Below, one piece after another: positions 1-7,769 of a stretch of DNA of 9,412 bases (positions are counted from its first letter, which is position 1; each line of letters starts with the position of its first letter). The stretch comes from Candidatus Competibacteraceae bacterium (GTDB lineage: Bacteria > Pseudomonadota > Gammaproteobacteria > Competibacterales > Competibacteraceae): assembly GCA_020445045.1 (NCBI GenBank), contig JAGRHI010000270.1, positions 1 to 9,412 of the forward strand. Reading direction: 5' to 3'. Under the pieces are notes generated by a model, which saw nothing but the letters and a program-made list of their open reading frames with translations, ran no database searches and had not been told where the DNA came from. The position numbers and the translations under genes were made by a program.

Positions 1-164
1 ACAAGCCGCTGGGTGAAGAGATTTACAAGGGAGCGAAAGAGGGCGAAATTGTCGAAGTGGCCTACATGTGGCCGCGCCCAGGTGAGGAAAAACCTTCCGA
101 AAAAGTGGCTTACGTCGCCAAGATAGGTGATCAGATCTGCGCCGTGGGTTATTACAAGCCCTAA
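1..164 (+). CDS. Cache-domain protein, C-terminal fragment (5' end outside window)
   Basis: This open frame enters from the left edge (first full codon at position 3) and stops with TAA at 162-164, giving the last 53 residues. The visible tail includes EVAYMWPRPGEEKPSEK, then KVAYVAKIGDQICAVGYYKP. A WPRPG-type strand, a lysine-rich turn and a closing VGDxxxGxGxYK strand are typical of the end of single-Cache (sCache_2) domains. Such domains bind small ligands on the periplasmic side, either in stand-alone secreted proteins or in chemoreceptors and sensor kinases. Because this protein ends immediately after the Cache strand, with no signalling domain following, a small periplasmic Cache protein is more likely than a receptor. 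The ligand and the N-terminal signal peptide cannot be judged from this fragment. An intrinsic terminator follows 34 bases after the stop, so it is the last gene of its transcript. Confidence 0.7.
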   Translation, partial: KPLGEEIYKGAKEGEIVEVAYMWPRPGEEKPSEKVAYVAKIGDQICAVGYYKP

Positions 165-198
165 TGCCGGATTGAAAGTTCGTTATTATCCTGCCCAA

Positions 199-228
199 GC
201 CGAACTCCATCCGGGGTTCGGCATTTTT
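199..228 (+). terminator. Rho-independent terminator after the Cache-domain gene
   Basis: The arms GCCGAACTCC (199-208) and GGGGTTCGGC (213-222) pair over 10 positions, with one T-G wobble, around a 4-base ATCC loop. One A and then a run of five T (224-228) follow. It lies 34 bases downstream of the stop codon of the Cache gene and well upstream of the next gene, which is the classic position for an intrinsic terminator. Confidence 0.85.
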
Positions 229-380
229 GGTTTCGCTTCGAGTCCACTCGACCTGCAATCCGACCCACGATCCATTTTGGCTGATTTTGCCTGCACAATT
301 AATGGATTGATTTTATAGGGTCCCTGGGTCCCCCGCAGCGGTTTTCCCACCGGTATCGCCGCCTGCCGGCCGATCTCGTT

Positions 381-386
381 TATACT
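381..386 (+). promoter_or_regulatory. Possible -10 box for the carbonic anhydrase-moxR-DUF58-tgpA operon
   Basis: TATACT matches the sigma-70 -10 consensus at five of six positions and lies 44 bases before the GTG start at 431. It sits in the intergenic stretch 229-430, which is less GC-rich than the surrounding genes. I see no good -35 box at 16-18 bases upstream (that stretch is GC-rich), so this is a weak call. The intergenic region holds nothing else I can support besides the terminator at 199-228. Confidence 0.3.
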
Positions 387-430
387 GCTCCGGCTTCCTC
401 AAGTCCCCCTCACATTATCAGGAGGATCCG

Positions 431-955
431 GTGATCTATTCCCTCGGCGACCGCAGGGTCGAATTTGACGGCGAAGATTGGTTCATCGCCGATAATGCGA
501 CCGTCATCGGTTCGGTGGTGCTCAAGCAGAACGCCAGCATCTGGTTCAACGCCGTGGTGCGCGGCGATAACGATGTCATCACCATCGGCGAAAACTCCAA
601 TGTTCAGGACGGCTCGATCCTCCACACCGACCCCGGCATTTTGCTGACCATCGGCCGCGACGTCACCGTGGGCCATCTGGCGATGCTGCACGGCTGCGTG
701 GTTGGCGACAACAGCTTGATCGGCATCAAGAGCCTGATCATGAACCGAGCGGTCATTGGCAAGAATTGCCTGATCGGCGCCAACAGCCTGATCACCGAGG
801 GTCAGACCATCCCGGACGGTTCGCTGGTGAAGGGCGCGCCAGGCAAGGTCGTGCGCACGCTGACGGACCGGGAAATCGAAGGCTTGCGCTTGTCCGCCGG
901 TCGCTACGTGGAAAACTTCAAGCGCTTTCAGCGCGACCTGCGCCGGCAGGATTGA
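431..955 (+). CDS. Gamma-carbonic anhydrase family protein (left-handed beta-helix, YrdA/PaaY-like)
   Basis: A 174-residue hexapeptide-repeat protein of the gamma-carbonic anhydrase superfamily, usually a cytoplasmic trimer with metal sites between subunits. It starts at GTG 431, preceded by a perfect AGGAGG at 420-425 with 5-base spacing. Isoleucine/valine-rich hexapeptide turns run from about residue 20 to 138. The three metal-ligand histidines are present as H65 (ILHTDPG) and H82 and H87 (VGHLAMLHGC). R44 and D46 (VVRGDND) and Q59 and D60 (NVQDGS) match structural and active-site residues of the archaeal enzyme Cam. The C-terminal tail (about residues 145-174) is the usual helix. As in CamH/YrdA-type proteins, the acidic loop carrying Cam's proton-shuttle glutamate is absent, so catalysis of CO2 hydration cannot be assumed. 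Only one base separates it from the downstream moxR-like gene, which suggests co-transcription. The family call is firm; the reaction is uncertain. Confidence 0.9.
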   Translation: MIYSLGDRRVEFDGEDWFIADNATVIGSVVLKQNASIWFNAVVRGDNDVITIGENSNVQDGSILHTDPGILLTIGRDVTVGHLAMLHGCVVGDNSLIGIKSLIMNRAVIGKNCLIGANSLITEGQTIPDGSLVKGAPGKVVRTLTDREIEGLRLSAGRYVENFKRFQRDLRRQD

Positions 956-956
956 C

Positions 957-1889
957 GTGGGCGCCGTTCTGGAAGATCGCTTGGATTTGGCGATTCAGCA
1001 AGTGGGTTCCACCATTCTCGGCAAGGAGCACGCCATCCGCTTGGCGCTAAGTTGCCTGCTGGCGCGCGGCCACCTGCTGATCGAAGACTTGCCCGGCATG
1101 GGTAAGACCACCCTGGCCCATGCACTGGCGCGCTGTCTGGGTTTGCAATACCAGCGCATCCAGTTCACCAGCGACCTGTTGCCGGCGGACATCCTCGGCG
1201 CGGCGGTGTACGAACGCCAGCGCGAAACCTTCATATTCCATCCAGGACCGATTTTCGCGCAACTGATTCTGGCTGACGAGATCAACCGCGCCACCCCCAA
1301 GACGCAAAGCGCCCTGCTGGAAGCGATGGAGGAAGGGCAGGTCACCATCGAGGGCGAGACCCGCCAGTTGCCGGAGCCGTTTTTTGTGATCGCCACCCAG
1401 AATCCCGCCTACCAGATCGGTACCTTCCCCTTGCCGGAATCCCAGCTCGACCGGTTCCTGATGCGGATCGCGTTGGGCTATCCCGATGGGCAGGCGGAAC
1501 GGGCGTTGCTGGAAGGCGAGGACCGCCGCGAGATTCTGGCCCGCCTGCCGGTTTGCATGATGCCGGCGCAATTGCACGAGTTGCAGGGGCGGTTGGCCAG
1601 CGTGCATGTTGCGGCGCCGCTGTTGGATTACGTGCAGGCGCTGTTGGCGTTTTCCCGCCAGAGCAATCGTTTCCGCGGCGGGCTATCGCCGCGCGCCGGA
1701 TTGGGGCTGCTGCGGGCGGCGCGGGCTTGGGCGTTGCTGCATCGACGTGGCTATGTGCTGCCGGAAGACGTGCAGGCGGTGTTGCCGGCGGTGGTGGGTC
1801 ATCGGCTGCACCCCAGCGACGATCATCTGGAGCAGTCGCCCGCCACTCTGGTCGAGCAGTTGCTGGAAGCCGTGATGGTGCCGGCCTGA
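957..1889 (+). CDS. MoxR-family AAA+ ATPase
   Basis: A 310-residue cytoplasmic AAA+ ATPase of the MoxR family, chaperone-like ATPases thought to help mature or activate partner proteins, often with a DUF58 partner. The Walker A is DLPGMGKTT with K50. The Walker B is LILADEINRA with D107 and E108. Sensor 1 is ATQNP with N149. The motif GTFPLPESQLDRF, with R166 as probable arginine finger, is highly characteristic of MoxR. The C-terminal lid (about 210-305) contains LSPRAGLGLLRAARAWA and YVLPEDVQAV, the usual MoxR lid motifs. The length is typical. The start is GTG at 957, one base after the TGA of the preceding gene, with only a weak GCAGGA (946-951) as ribosome site, so translation is probably coupled. 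The next gene is a DUF58 protein 12 bases on, the standard MoxR-DUF58 pairing. Confidence 0.95.
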   Translation: MGAVLEDRLDLAIQQVGSTILGKEHAIRLALSCLLARGHLLIEDLPGMGKTTLAHALARCLGLQYQRIQFTSDLLPADILGAAVYERQRETFIFHPGPIFAQLILADEINRATPKTQSALLEAMEEGQVTIEGETRQLPEPFFVIATQNPAYQIGTFPLPESQLDRFLMRIALGYPDGQAERALLEGEDRREILARLPVCMMPAQLHELQGRLASVHVAAPLLDYVQALLAFSRQSNRFRGGLSPRAGLGLLRAARAWALLHRRGYVLPEDVQAVLPAVVGHRLHPSDDHLEQSPATLVEQLLEAVMVPA

Positions 1890-1901
1890 GGTTCGGCCGC
1901 C

Positions 1902-2864
1902 ATGTCCAGGGGACTGCGGCAACGCTTCGAAGCCTGGGTAACGCGCGGCCAGCGGCCGGCTCGTCAGCCGGTTCGGCTGGATCGCCGCCGCATCTACATT
2001 CTGCCGACCCGCCAGGGCTATGCGTTCGCCCTGCTGTTGCTGTTGCTGTTTCTGTGGTCCATCAATTACAGCAACAGCATGGGCTTCGCCTTCACCTTTC
2101 TGTTGTCGGCGGTGGCGCTGAACAGCATGTGGCGGGCGCACAATAATCTGCTGGATCTGGTGATTCAGCCAGGTGGCATCGAGCCGGTGTTCGCGGGGCA
2201 GGACGCCCAGTTCAGCTACCGACTGGACAATCCCGATGCCGAGCCGCGTCACGGCGTCGCGTTGCAATGGCGGGATCGATCGCCCCATTATACGGATGTG
2301 TCGGCACGGGGTTCGGCGACCGTGGTTCTGGCTGTTCCCGCCAAGCGTCGCGGTCGGCTGCGGCCGGGGCGGTTGCGCGTGCTGACCCGTTTTCCCCTCG
2401 GCTTGTTGCAAGCATGGAGTTGGGTGGAGTTCGAACAGGATTGTCTGGTCTATCCCCAACCTCGCGGTGGGCGGTCACTGCCGGCGGCGATGGCGGGCGG
2501 CACCGGCAGCGGTTTGGGCGAGCAGGGGGTGGGTAGCGAGGATTATGCCGGTTTTCGGCCATACGCGCCCGGCGACTCGCCGCGCCGGATCGCCTGGCGA
2601 GCCGCGGCCCGCACCGATCGCCTGCTGGTCAAACGCTTCACCGATCAGGCCCGGCCGGAGCTGTGGTTGGATTGGCGGCTGCTGGGGGCGGAGCCGGTCG
2701 AGCCACGCTTGGAGCAACTGTGTCAGTGGGTGTTGAAGGCGGAGGGTGAAGGGTGCGAGTACGGCTTGCGCCTGCCAGGCCGGGAAATTCCGCCCGCGTC
2801 CGGCGAGATCCAGCGCCGCCGTTGTTTGGAAGCCCTAGCGCTGTTTGCCGGCGGCGATGGGTAG
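1902..2864 (+). CDS. DUF58 domain-containing membrane protein
   Basis: A 320-residue protein encoded between moxR and tgpA. A basic N-terminus (RRRIYILPTRQGY, 28-40) precedes two close hydrophobic segments (about 40-55 and 60-76), which probably form a membrane hairpin with the rest in the cytoplasm. Residues about 85-180 form a beta-rich region ending in LTRFPLGLLQAW. The DUF58 signature lies at about 212-246: SEDYAGFRPYAPGDSPRRIAW followed by ARTDRLLVKRF. The C-terminal part (PELWLDWRLLG through YGLRLPG, 252-293) matches the short, TgpA-linked type of DUF58. It has WLDWRLL where many longer DUF58/vWA proteins carry a DxSxS metal motif, so a metal site there is doubtful. ATG 1902 is served by TGAGG overlapping the upstream stop (1887-1891). 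The molecular function of DUF58 proteins is not established; an envelope-related role with MoxR and TgpA is inferred from context. Confidence 0.92.
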   Translation: MSRGLRQRFEAWVTRGQRPARQPVRLDRRRIYILPTRQGYAFALLLLLLFLWSINYSNSMGFAFTFLLSAVALNSMWRAHNNLLDLVIQPGGIEPVFAGQDAQFSYRLDNPDAEPRHGVALQWRDRSPHYTDVSARGSATVVLAVPAKRRGRLRPGRLRVLTRFPLGLLQAWSWVEFEQDCLVYPQPRGGRSLPAAMAGGTGSGLGEQGVGSEDYAGFRPYAPGDSPRRIAWRAAARTDRLLVKRFTDQARPELWLDWRLLGAEPVEPRLEQLCQWVLKAEGEGCEYGLRLPGREIPPASGEIQRRRCLEALALFAGGDG

Positions 2865-2877
2865 AGGGAGGTCGATC

Positions 2878-4890
2878 ATGCCCTGGAACTGGAAGAAAAA
2901 CCGGCTGGGACGAGCGAAGACGGCAGAATCGCCGGAAGAACCGCTGACCCGGCCAGCGCTGGCCTGGCTGTTGGCGGCATTGGTGCTGGCGGCGGCGCCA
3001 CATGCGTCCGAATTGCCGGTTTGGCTGAGCGTCCTGTTCGCCGCGATGGCCGGTTGGCGCGGATTCATCGCGCTGCGCGGCAAATCGCTGCCGCCGCGCT
3101 GGTTGCTGCTGCTGCTGGCGCTGCTGGCTGGCGCCGGGGTACTGATCGACTACCGGACCCTGTTCGGCCGGGATGTCGGGGTGGCGCTGCTGGTGGCGAT
3201 GGTGGCCTGCAAGTTATTGGAAACGCGCGTGTTGCGGGACGGTGTGGTGCTGGTGTTCCTGGGTTACCTGTTGGTGATGAGCAATCTGCTCTACAGCCAG
3301 GAAATCCCGATGGTGGCCTATCTGTTCGCGGTGGTGCTCGTCATGCTGGCGGCGCAAGCCCTGATTCACCGCCCACACGCCGGTTTGCGGGGGGTGGCCC
3401 CGTTGCGGCTGGCTGGCATGATGGTGCTGCAAGCCATCCCGGTCATGCTGATCCTGTTCATCTTGTTTCCCCGCATTCCCGGCCCGCTATGGGGCTTGCC
3501 CAAGGATGCCTACAAGGGTCGTACCGGTTTGTCCGACGAGATGATGCCTGGCACGGTCAGCGAGCTGGTTCGATCCGATGCGGTGGCGTTTCGGGCACGG
3601 TTCGGCGGCGTCATGCCGCCACCGAACCAGCGCTATTGGCGTGGACCGGTCTTGTGGCGTTTCGATGGCCGCCGTTGGACCCGCCACGAGGAGTTGCCCG
3701 CCAATATCCCCACGACCTTCGTGCCGGAAGGGGTGGCGATGGATTATTCGGTCATCCTGGAACCGAGCAACCGGCGCTGGCTGTTTGCACTGGATCTGCC
3801 CGCCCGCTTGCCACCGCGTGTCGGCATGACCGCTTCGTTTCAACTGTTGCGCGATCAGCCGATCAACGAGGTGTACCGTTATGAGATGCAGTCTTATCCG
3901 AACTATCGTACTGGCGAACTGACGGTGGCGGAGCGGTTTCGTGGCTTGCAACTGCCGGTGCGCGGCAATCCCCGCGCCAGGGCGCTGGCGGCGCAATGGC
4001 GCGAGCGCATGAGCCACCCCGAGGACCGGGTCGGCGCGGCGCTGGCGCTGTTTCGGGAACAGGCGTTTTACTACACCCTGACCCCACCGCTGCTGGGCGC
4101 CGACAACGTGGACGATTTCCTGTTTCGGACTCGCCAGGGCTTTTGCGAGCATTACGCCAGCGCCTTTGTCTTTCTCATGCGGGCGGCCGGGGTGCCGGCG
4201 CGGGTGGTGACCGGTTATCAGGGCGGGGAAGCGAACGATCTGGGCGGGTATTTCATCGTGCGCCAGTCCGACGCGCATGCCTGGGCCGAGGTTTGGCTGG
4301 CGGAGCGCGGCGGCTGGGCGCGGGTCGATCCGACGGCGGCGGTGGCGCCTGGCCGGGTGCGGGACGGGTTATACGCCGCGGTGCTCAATCCGGAACTGCT
4401 GCCGTTTCTAGCGCGGCGAGGGGGCGGAGGGGAGTACGAGTGGTTGCGGCAACTGGCGCTGAGCTGGGATTCGTTGAACAACAGTTGGAACGAATGGGTA
4501 CTGGCCTACGGTCCCGACCGACAGAAGGAATTTTTGTCGGGGCTCGGTTTTGGGCCGGTGGACTGGGCCGAGATGACGGTGGCGATGACCGTGACCCTGG
4601 GTGGATTCGGCCTGTTGGTCATCGGCTGGCGCTGGCGCCAGCGCGGCACCCACGACCCGGTGGCGCGGGCCTGGCAGCGATTCTGTGCCCGGTTGGCCCG
4701 GCGCGGCTTGGCGCGTGGCCCGCACGAGGGGCCGCTCGACTTTACCGAGCGGGTGGCCACCAGCCGACCGGAACTGGCCTCTTCGGTGCGGGAGATCGGT
4801 CAACTCTATGCGCATCTGCGCTACGGGCCGATCGGGGCTTCGTCCGACCTGCGCCTGTTGCGGCATCTGGTGCGACGGTTTCGAGTCTGA
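2878..4890 (+). CDS. tgpA: TgpA-type membrane transglutaminase-like protein (DUF3488 + transglutaminase core + DUF4129)
   Basis: A 670-residue inner-membrane protein with a periplasmic transglutaminase-like domain. The N-terminal DUF3488 part has about seven hydrophobic segments (roughly 25-41, 46-64, 74-91, 98-112, 121-139, 144-163, 178-197). The TgpA hallmark FPRIPGPLWGLP (197-208) follows, then TGLSDEMMPGTVSEL. The transglutaminase core carries a full Cys-His-Asp triad: C423 (RQGFCEHYASAF), H467 (SDAHAWAEVW) and D484 (RVDPTAA). A final membrane segment (566-583) leads to a cytoplasmic DUF4129 tail of about 85 residues. The start is ATG 2878, preceded by AGGGAGG (2864-2870), which beats the in-frame TTG at 2845 inside the DUF58 gene. 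TgpA of Pseudomonas aeruginosa is reported essential; its substrate is unknown. It ends the apparent four-gene operon. Confidence 0.93.
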   Translation: MPWNWKKNRLGRAKTAESPEEPLTRPALAWLLAALVLAAAPHASELPVWLSVLFAAMAGWRGFIALRGKSLPPRWLLLLLALLAGAGVLIDYRTLFGRDVGVALLVAMVACKLLETRVLRDGVVLVFLGYLLVMSNLLYSQEIPMVAYLFAVVLVMLAAQALIHRPHAGLRGVAPLRLAGMMVLQAIPVMLILFILFPRIPGPLWGLPKDAYKGRTGLSDEMMPGTVSELVRSDAVAFRARFGGVMPPPNQRYWRGPVLWRFDGRRWTRHEELPANIPTTFVPEGVAMDYSVILEPSNRRWLFALDLPARLPPRVGMTASFQLLRDQPINEVYRYEMQSYPNYRTGELTVAERFRGLQLPVRGNPRARALAAQWRERMSHPEDRVGAALALFREQAFYYTLTPPLLGADNVDDFLFRTRQGFCEHYASAFVFLMRAAGVPARVVTGYQGGEANDLGGYFIVRQSDAHAWAEVWLAERGGWARVDPTAAVAPGRVRDGLYAAVLNPELLPFLARRGGGGEYEWLRQLALSWDSLNNSWNEWVLAYGPDRQKEFLSGLGFGPVDWAEMTVAMTVTLGGFGLLVIGWRWRQRGTHDPVARAWQRFCARLARRGLARGPHEGPLDFTERVATSRPELASSVREIGQLYAHLRYGPIGASSDLRLLRHLVRRFRV

Positions 4891-5025
4891 AACATCCCGC
4901 TTCAGTATCGATTTCATCGGCGAACCGCGCCGCGCGGCTGGCGGGCGTGGGCTATTTCTGAACAAAGCAAATCGCCGGTCATCCAAGAAAATGATCGTTT
5001 ACTCACTCAAACCGTGCGGCCCACC

Positions 5026-7680
5026 ATGCTGACCAAGACGCCCAAAACCACCTATCTCAAGGATTACGCTCCACCCGCCTATCGCCTGCCGACGATCGAT
5101 CTGCGTTTCGAACTGGGCGAGGATTTCACCACGGTACGTTCCCATCTGCGGGTGGAACGCATCGACGCTACCTCGGCCGGCACGCCATTGGTGCTGGACG
5201 GTCAGCAGTTGGAACTGGTTGCGCTGGAGTTGGACGGCGCGCCGCTGGCGGCCGACCGTTATCGGGTCGAGGATGAGCGGCTGACGCTGTTCGCCCCGCC
5301 GGCAGCGTTCGAACTGACGGTGGTGACCCGCGTCCGGCCGCAAGACAACATCTCGCTGGAAGGCTTGTATCAATCCAGCGGTAATTTCTGCACTCAGTGC
5401 GAAGCGGAAGGGTTCCGCAAGATCACCTACTTTCTCGATCGACCGGATGCGATGGCGGTCTTTACCACCACTCTGGTGGCGGACAAGGCGCGCTATCCGG
5501 TGCTACTGTCCAACGGCAATCCGGTGGACGGAGGCGAGTTGGACGATGGCCGGCACTGGGCCACCTGGCACGACCCCTTTCCCAAGCCCTGTTATCTGTT
5601 TGCCCTGGTCGCCGGTCATCTCCGCCATCTCGAAGACACCTTCGTCACCCGTTCCGGGCGTGAGGTGAAGCTGCGTATTTACGTCGAGCCGGACAATCTC
5701 GATCAATGCGAACATGCGATGTATGCGCTCAAGGCCGCCATGGCCTGGGACGAGCGGCGCTTCGGGCTGGAATACGATCTGGATCTGTATCAGATCGTGG
5801 CGGTCGGCGATTTCAACATGGGGGCGATGGAGAACAAGGGTCTCAACATCTTCAACACCAAATATGTGCTGGCCAAGCCGGAAATCGCCACCGACGCCGA
5901 CTATCAGGGCATCCTCGGCGTCATCGGGCACGAATACTTTCACAACTGGACCGGTAATCGGGTCACTTGCCGCGACTGGTTCCAGCTCAGCCTCAAGGAA
6001 GGGCTGACCGTGTTCCGCGATCAGGAGTTTTCTTCCGATCTCGGCTCGCGCGGGGTCAAGCGTATCGAGGATGTGCGGCTGCTGCGCACCAGCCAGTTCC
6101 CGCAGGACGCCGGACCGATGGCGCATCCGGTGCGACCGGACTCCTACATCGAGATCAATAACTTCTATACCGTCACCGTGTACAACAAGGGTGCCGAGGT
6201 AATCCGGATGATCGAGACCTTGCTTGGCCGGGATGGTTTCCGGCGTGGCATGGATCTTTATTTCCAGCGTCACGACGGCCAGGCGGTGACCTGCGACGAT
6301 TTCGTGGCGGCGATGGCCGACGCCAACGATGCCGACCTGAGCCAGTTCAAGCGCTGGTACCACCAGGCCGGTACCCCGGAACTGACCGTCAGCGATAGTC
6401 ATGACGCGACGACATGCACCTACACGTTGACCGTGCGCCAGTCCTGCCCACCGACGCCGGGCCAGCCCGGCAAGGAACCGTTTCATATTCCGCTGGCGCT
6501 GGGGTTGCTGGACGCCGCAGGTCACGATCTGCCGCTGCAACTGGAAGGAGAGAGCGGCCCACGCGGAACGACCCGAGTGCTGGAGCTGCGCCAACCCGAG
6601 CATACCTTCCGGTTCAAAAATATCCCGGCGCGGCCCGTGCCCTCGCTGCTGCGCGGCTTTTCCGCCCCGGTGAAGCTGAACAGCGCCGAGAGCGACGCGG
6701 ACCTGCGGTTCCGATTGGCCCGCGACAGCGATGATTTCAACCGCTGGGATGCCGGTCAAACGCTGGCGGTGCGCGTCATCCTGGCCCTGATCGAGGATCG
6801 CCGCCAGGGGCGGGACTGGATGTTGCCCGAATCGTTCGGCGCCGCCTTCGGCCAGGCGTTGGAGTCCGGGGCCGATCCGGCATTGTTGGCCCAGGTGTTG
6901 ACCTTGCCCGGTGAAATCTATCTGGCTGAACAGATGGAGGAGGTGGACGTGGACGGCATTCATGCCGCCCGAGTTTTCGTCCAGCGGACACTGGCGCAAC
7001 GTTTACGCGAAGCCTTGCTGGCGACTTACGAGACCTTGCACGCCGACGAGCGGGATGGCTACCGCGCCGAGGCCGCCGCCATCGGCCGGCGGGCGCTCAA
7101 GAACGTCTGCCTGGATTATCTGACGCGGCTTGATGACGCCAGCCCGCGCGATCTGTGCCTCAAACAGTTTCACGAGGCCGGTAACATGACCGATCAACTC
7201 GGTGCCTTGGCCGCGCTCGCCAACCACGATGGCCCGGAGCGGGCCGCCGCCCTGGCGGCTTTTTACGAGCGTTGGCGACGGGAGGCGTTGGTGGTGGATA
7301 AATGGCTGGTGTTGCAGGCGACTTCCTGGTTGCCCGGCACCTTGGATGTGGTCAAGGCCTTGATGGCACACGAGGCGTTCAACCTCAGGAACCCCAACAA
7401 GGTCCGAGCCTTGATCGGTGCGTTCTGCCAGGCGAACCCCGTGCATTTTCACGCCCGCGACGGCAGTGGCTATACTTTCCTGGCCGATCAGGTCCTGGCT
7501 TTGAACGCGTTCAATCCCCAGATCGCGGCGCGGCTGATCGTTGCGTTTACTCGCTGGCGTAAATTCGATCCGGTCCGCCAGCGGGAGATGCGGGATCGCT
7601 TGGAGCGGATTCTGGCGGCGCCAGGGCTATCGCCGGACGTCTACGAGATCGCCGCCAAGAGTTTGGAGCGGCAAGAATGA
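5026..7680 (+). CDS. pepN: Aminopeptidase N (M1 family zinc metallopeptidase, alanyl aminopeptidase)
   Basis: An 884-residue cytoplasmic M1 aminopeptidase that removes N-terminal residues from peptides in the last steps of protein turnover; E. coli PepN has 870 residues. The N-terminal YLKDYAPPAYRLPTIDLRF is typical of bacterial PepN. The substrate-binding GAMEN is at 266-270. The zinc motif HEYFHNW supplies H302, E303 and H306, and the third ligand is E325 (SLKEGLTVFRDQEFSSD). Y386 (YTVTVYNKG) matches the transition-state tyrosine Y381 of E. coli PepN, and all these positions carry the same +5 offset. The C-terminal helical domain runs intact to the stop. I chose ATG 5026, which gives the usual MLxKTPKTxYLKDY start; GTG 5014 is an in-frame alternative adding four residues. 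Neither has a clear Shine-Dalgarno sequence. It stands 135 bases after tgpA, and I see no convincing promoter in that gap. Confidence 0.96.
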   Translation: MLTKTPKTTYLKDYAPPAYRLPTIDLRFELGEDFTTVRSHLRVERIDATSAGTPLVLDGQQLELVALELDGAPLAADRYRVEDERLTLFAPPAAFELTVVTRVRPQDNISLEGLYQSSGNFCTQCEAEGFRKITYFLDRPDAMAVFTTTLVADKARYPVLLSNGNPVDGGELDDGRHWATWHDPFPKPCYLFALVAGHLRHLEDTFVTRSGREVKLRIYVEPDNLDQCEHAMYALKAAMAWDERRFGLEYDLDLYQIVAVGDFNMGAMENKGLNIFNTKYVLAKPEIATDADYQGILGVIGHEYFHNWTGNRVTCRDWFQLSLKEGLTVFRDQEFSSDLGSRGVKRIEDVRLLRTSQFPQDAGPMAHPVRPDSYIEINNFYTVTVYNKGAEVIRMIETLLGRDGFRRGMDLYFQRHDGQAVTCDDFVAAMADANDADLSQFKRWYHQAGTPELTVSDSHDATTCTYTLTVRQSCPPTPGQPGKEPFHIPLALGLLDAAGHDLPLQLEGESGPRGTTRVLELRQPEHTFRFKNIPARPVPSLLRGFSAPVKLNSAESDADLRFRLARDSDDFNRWDAGQTLAVRVILALIEDRRQGRDWMLPESFGAAFGQALESGADPALLAQVLTLPGEIYLAEQMEEVDVDGIHAARVFVQRTLAQRLREALLATYETLHADERDGYRAEAAAIGRRALKNVCLDYLTRLDDASPRDLCLKQFHEAGNMTDQLGALAALANHDGPERAAALAAFYERWRREALVVDKWLVLQATSWLPGTLDVVKALMAHEAFNLRNPNKVRALIGAFCQANPVHFHARDGSGYTFLADQVLALNAFNPQIAARLIVAFTRWRKFDPVRQREMRDRLERILAAPGLSPDVYEIAAKSLERQE

Positions 7681-7698
7681 CAGATCCTGGATGATTTG

Positions 7699-7743
7699 CT
7701 GCATTGCAAAATTCCGTTTGACTTCCGAAATTGCGCGATGCAG
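7699..7743 (+). promoter_or_regulatory. Imperfect 18-base inverted repeat over the phasin promoter (candidate operator)
   Basis: The left arm CTGCATTGCAAAATTCCG (7699-7716) and the right arm CGAAATTGCGCGATGCAG (7726-7743) are reverse complements at 14 of 18 positions, separated by nine bases. The outer ends CTGCAT/ATGCAG are perfect. The left arm contains TGCATTGCA (7700-7708). The dyad spans the likely -35 and -10 boxes of the phasin gene, a typical site for a repressor dimer. No T-run follows, so it is not an intrinsic terminator for pepN. TGC-rich sites are known for the PHA repressor PhaR in other proteobacteria; assigning this one to PhaR is inference. Confidence 0.55.
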
Positions 7744-7746
7744 AAT
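7718..7746 (+). promoter_or_regulatory. Probable sigma-70 promoter of the phasin gene
   Basis: TTGACT (7718-7723) matches the -35 consensus at five of six positions. After exactly 17 bases comes CAGAAT (7741-7746), a four-of-six -10 box that keeps the important second A and final T. Transcription would start near 7753, giving a leader of about 50 bases. The -35 box lies in the centre of the inverted repeat at 7699-7743. Confidence 0.5.
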
Positions 7747-7760
7747 AAGCCCACTGATGT

Positions 7761-7769
7761 TGCAGTGCA
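7761..7769 (+). promoter_or_regulatory. Second TGCA-N-TGCA motif in the phasin leader
   Basis: TGCAGTGCA repeats the TGCA-N-TGCA pattern of TGCATTGCA at 7700-7708, differing only in the middle base. It would lie just downstream of the predicted transcription start. It may be a second binding site for the same regulator; there is no direct evidence of binding. Confidence 0.35.

Noticed and set aside
127..318. 63-codon open frame on the + strand overlapping the end of the Cache gene
   Set aside because: It runs through the intrinsic terminator hairpin (199-228), overlaps the Cache frame and has no ribosome site or recognisable product.
318..335. Short direct repeat GGGTCCC-TGGGTCCCC upstream of the carbonic anhydrase-like gene
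   Set aside because: Two adjacent 7-base copies in a GC-rich stretch could easily arise by chance, and no function or conservation can be seen.
1683..2459. 258-codon open frame on the - strand with a glutamine run
   Set aside because: The Q-rich stretch is the complement of the leucine-rich membrane segment of the DUF58 gene; there is no ribosome site or recognisable domain.
2845..2877. Upstream TTG start for tgpA
   Set aside because: It lies inside the end of the DUF58 gene without its own ribosome site, whereas ATG 2878 has AGGGAGG six to seven bases before it and a typical basic N-terminus followed by membrane segments.
4891..5025. Promoter or terminator between tgpA and pepN
   Set aside because: GCCGCGCGGC near 4929-4938 is a short GC palindrome without a T-run, and no -35/-10 pair with acceptable spacing is visible. 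I see nothing supportable in this 135-base gap.
5503..6999. 498-codon open frame on the - strand, antisense to pepN
   Set aside because: It lies wholly within pepN, whose + strand frame carries every M1 catalytic motif. Its translation shows no recognisable domain, and long antisense frames are expected opposite GC-rich coding DNA.
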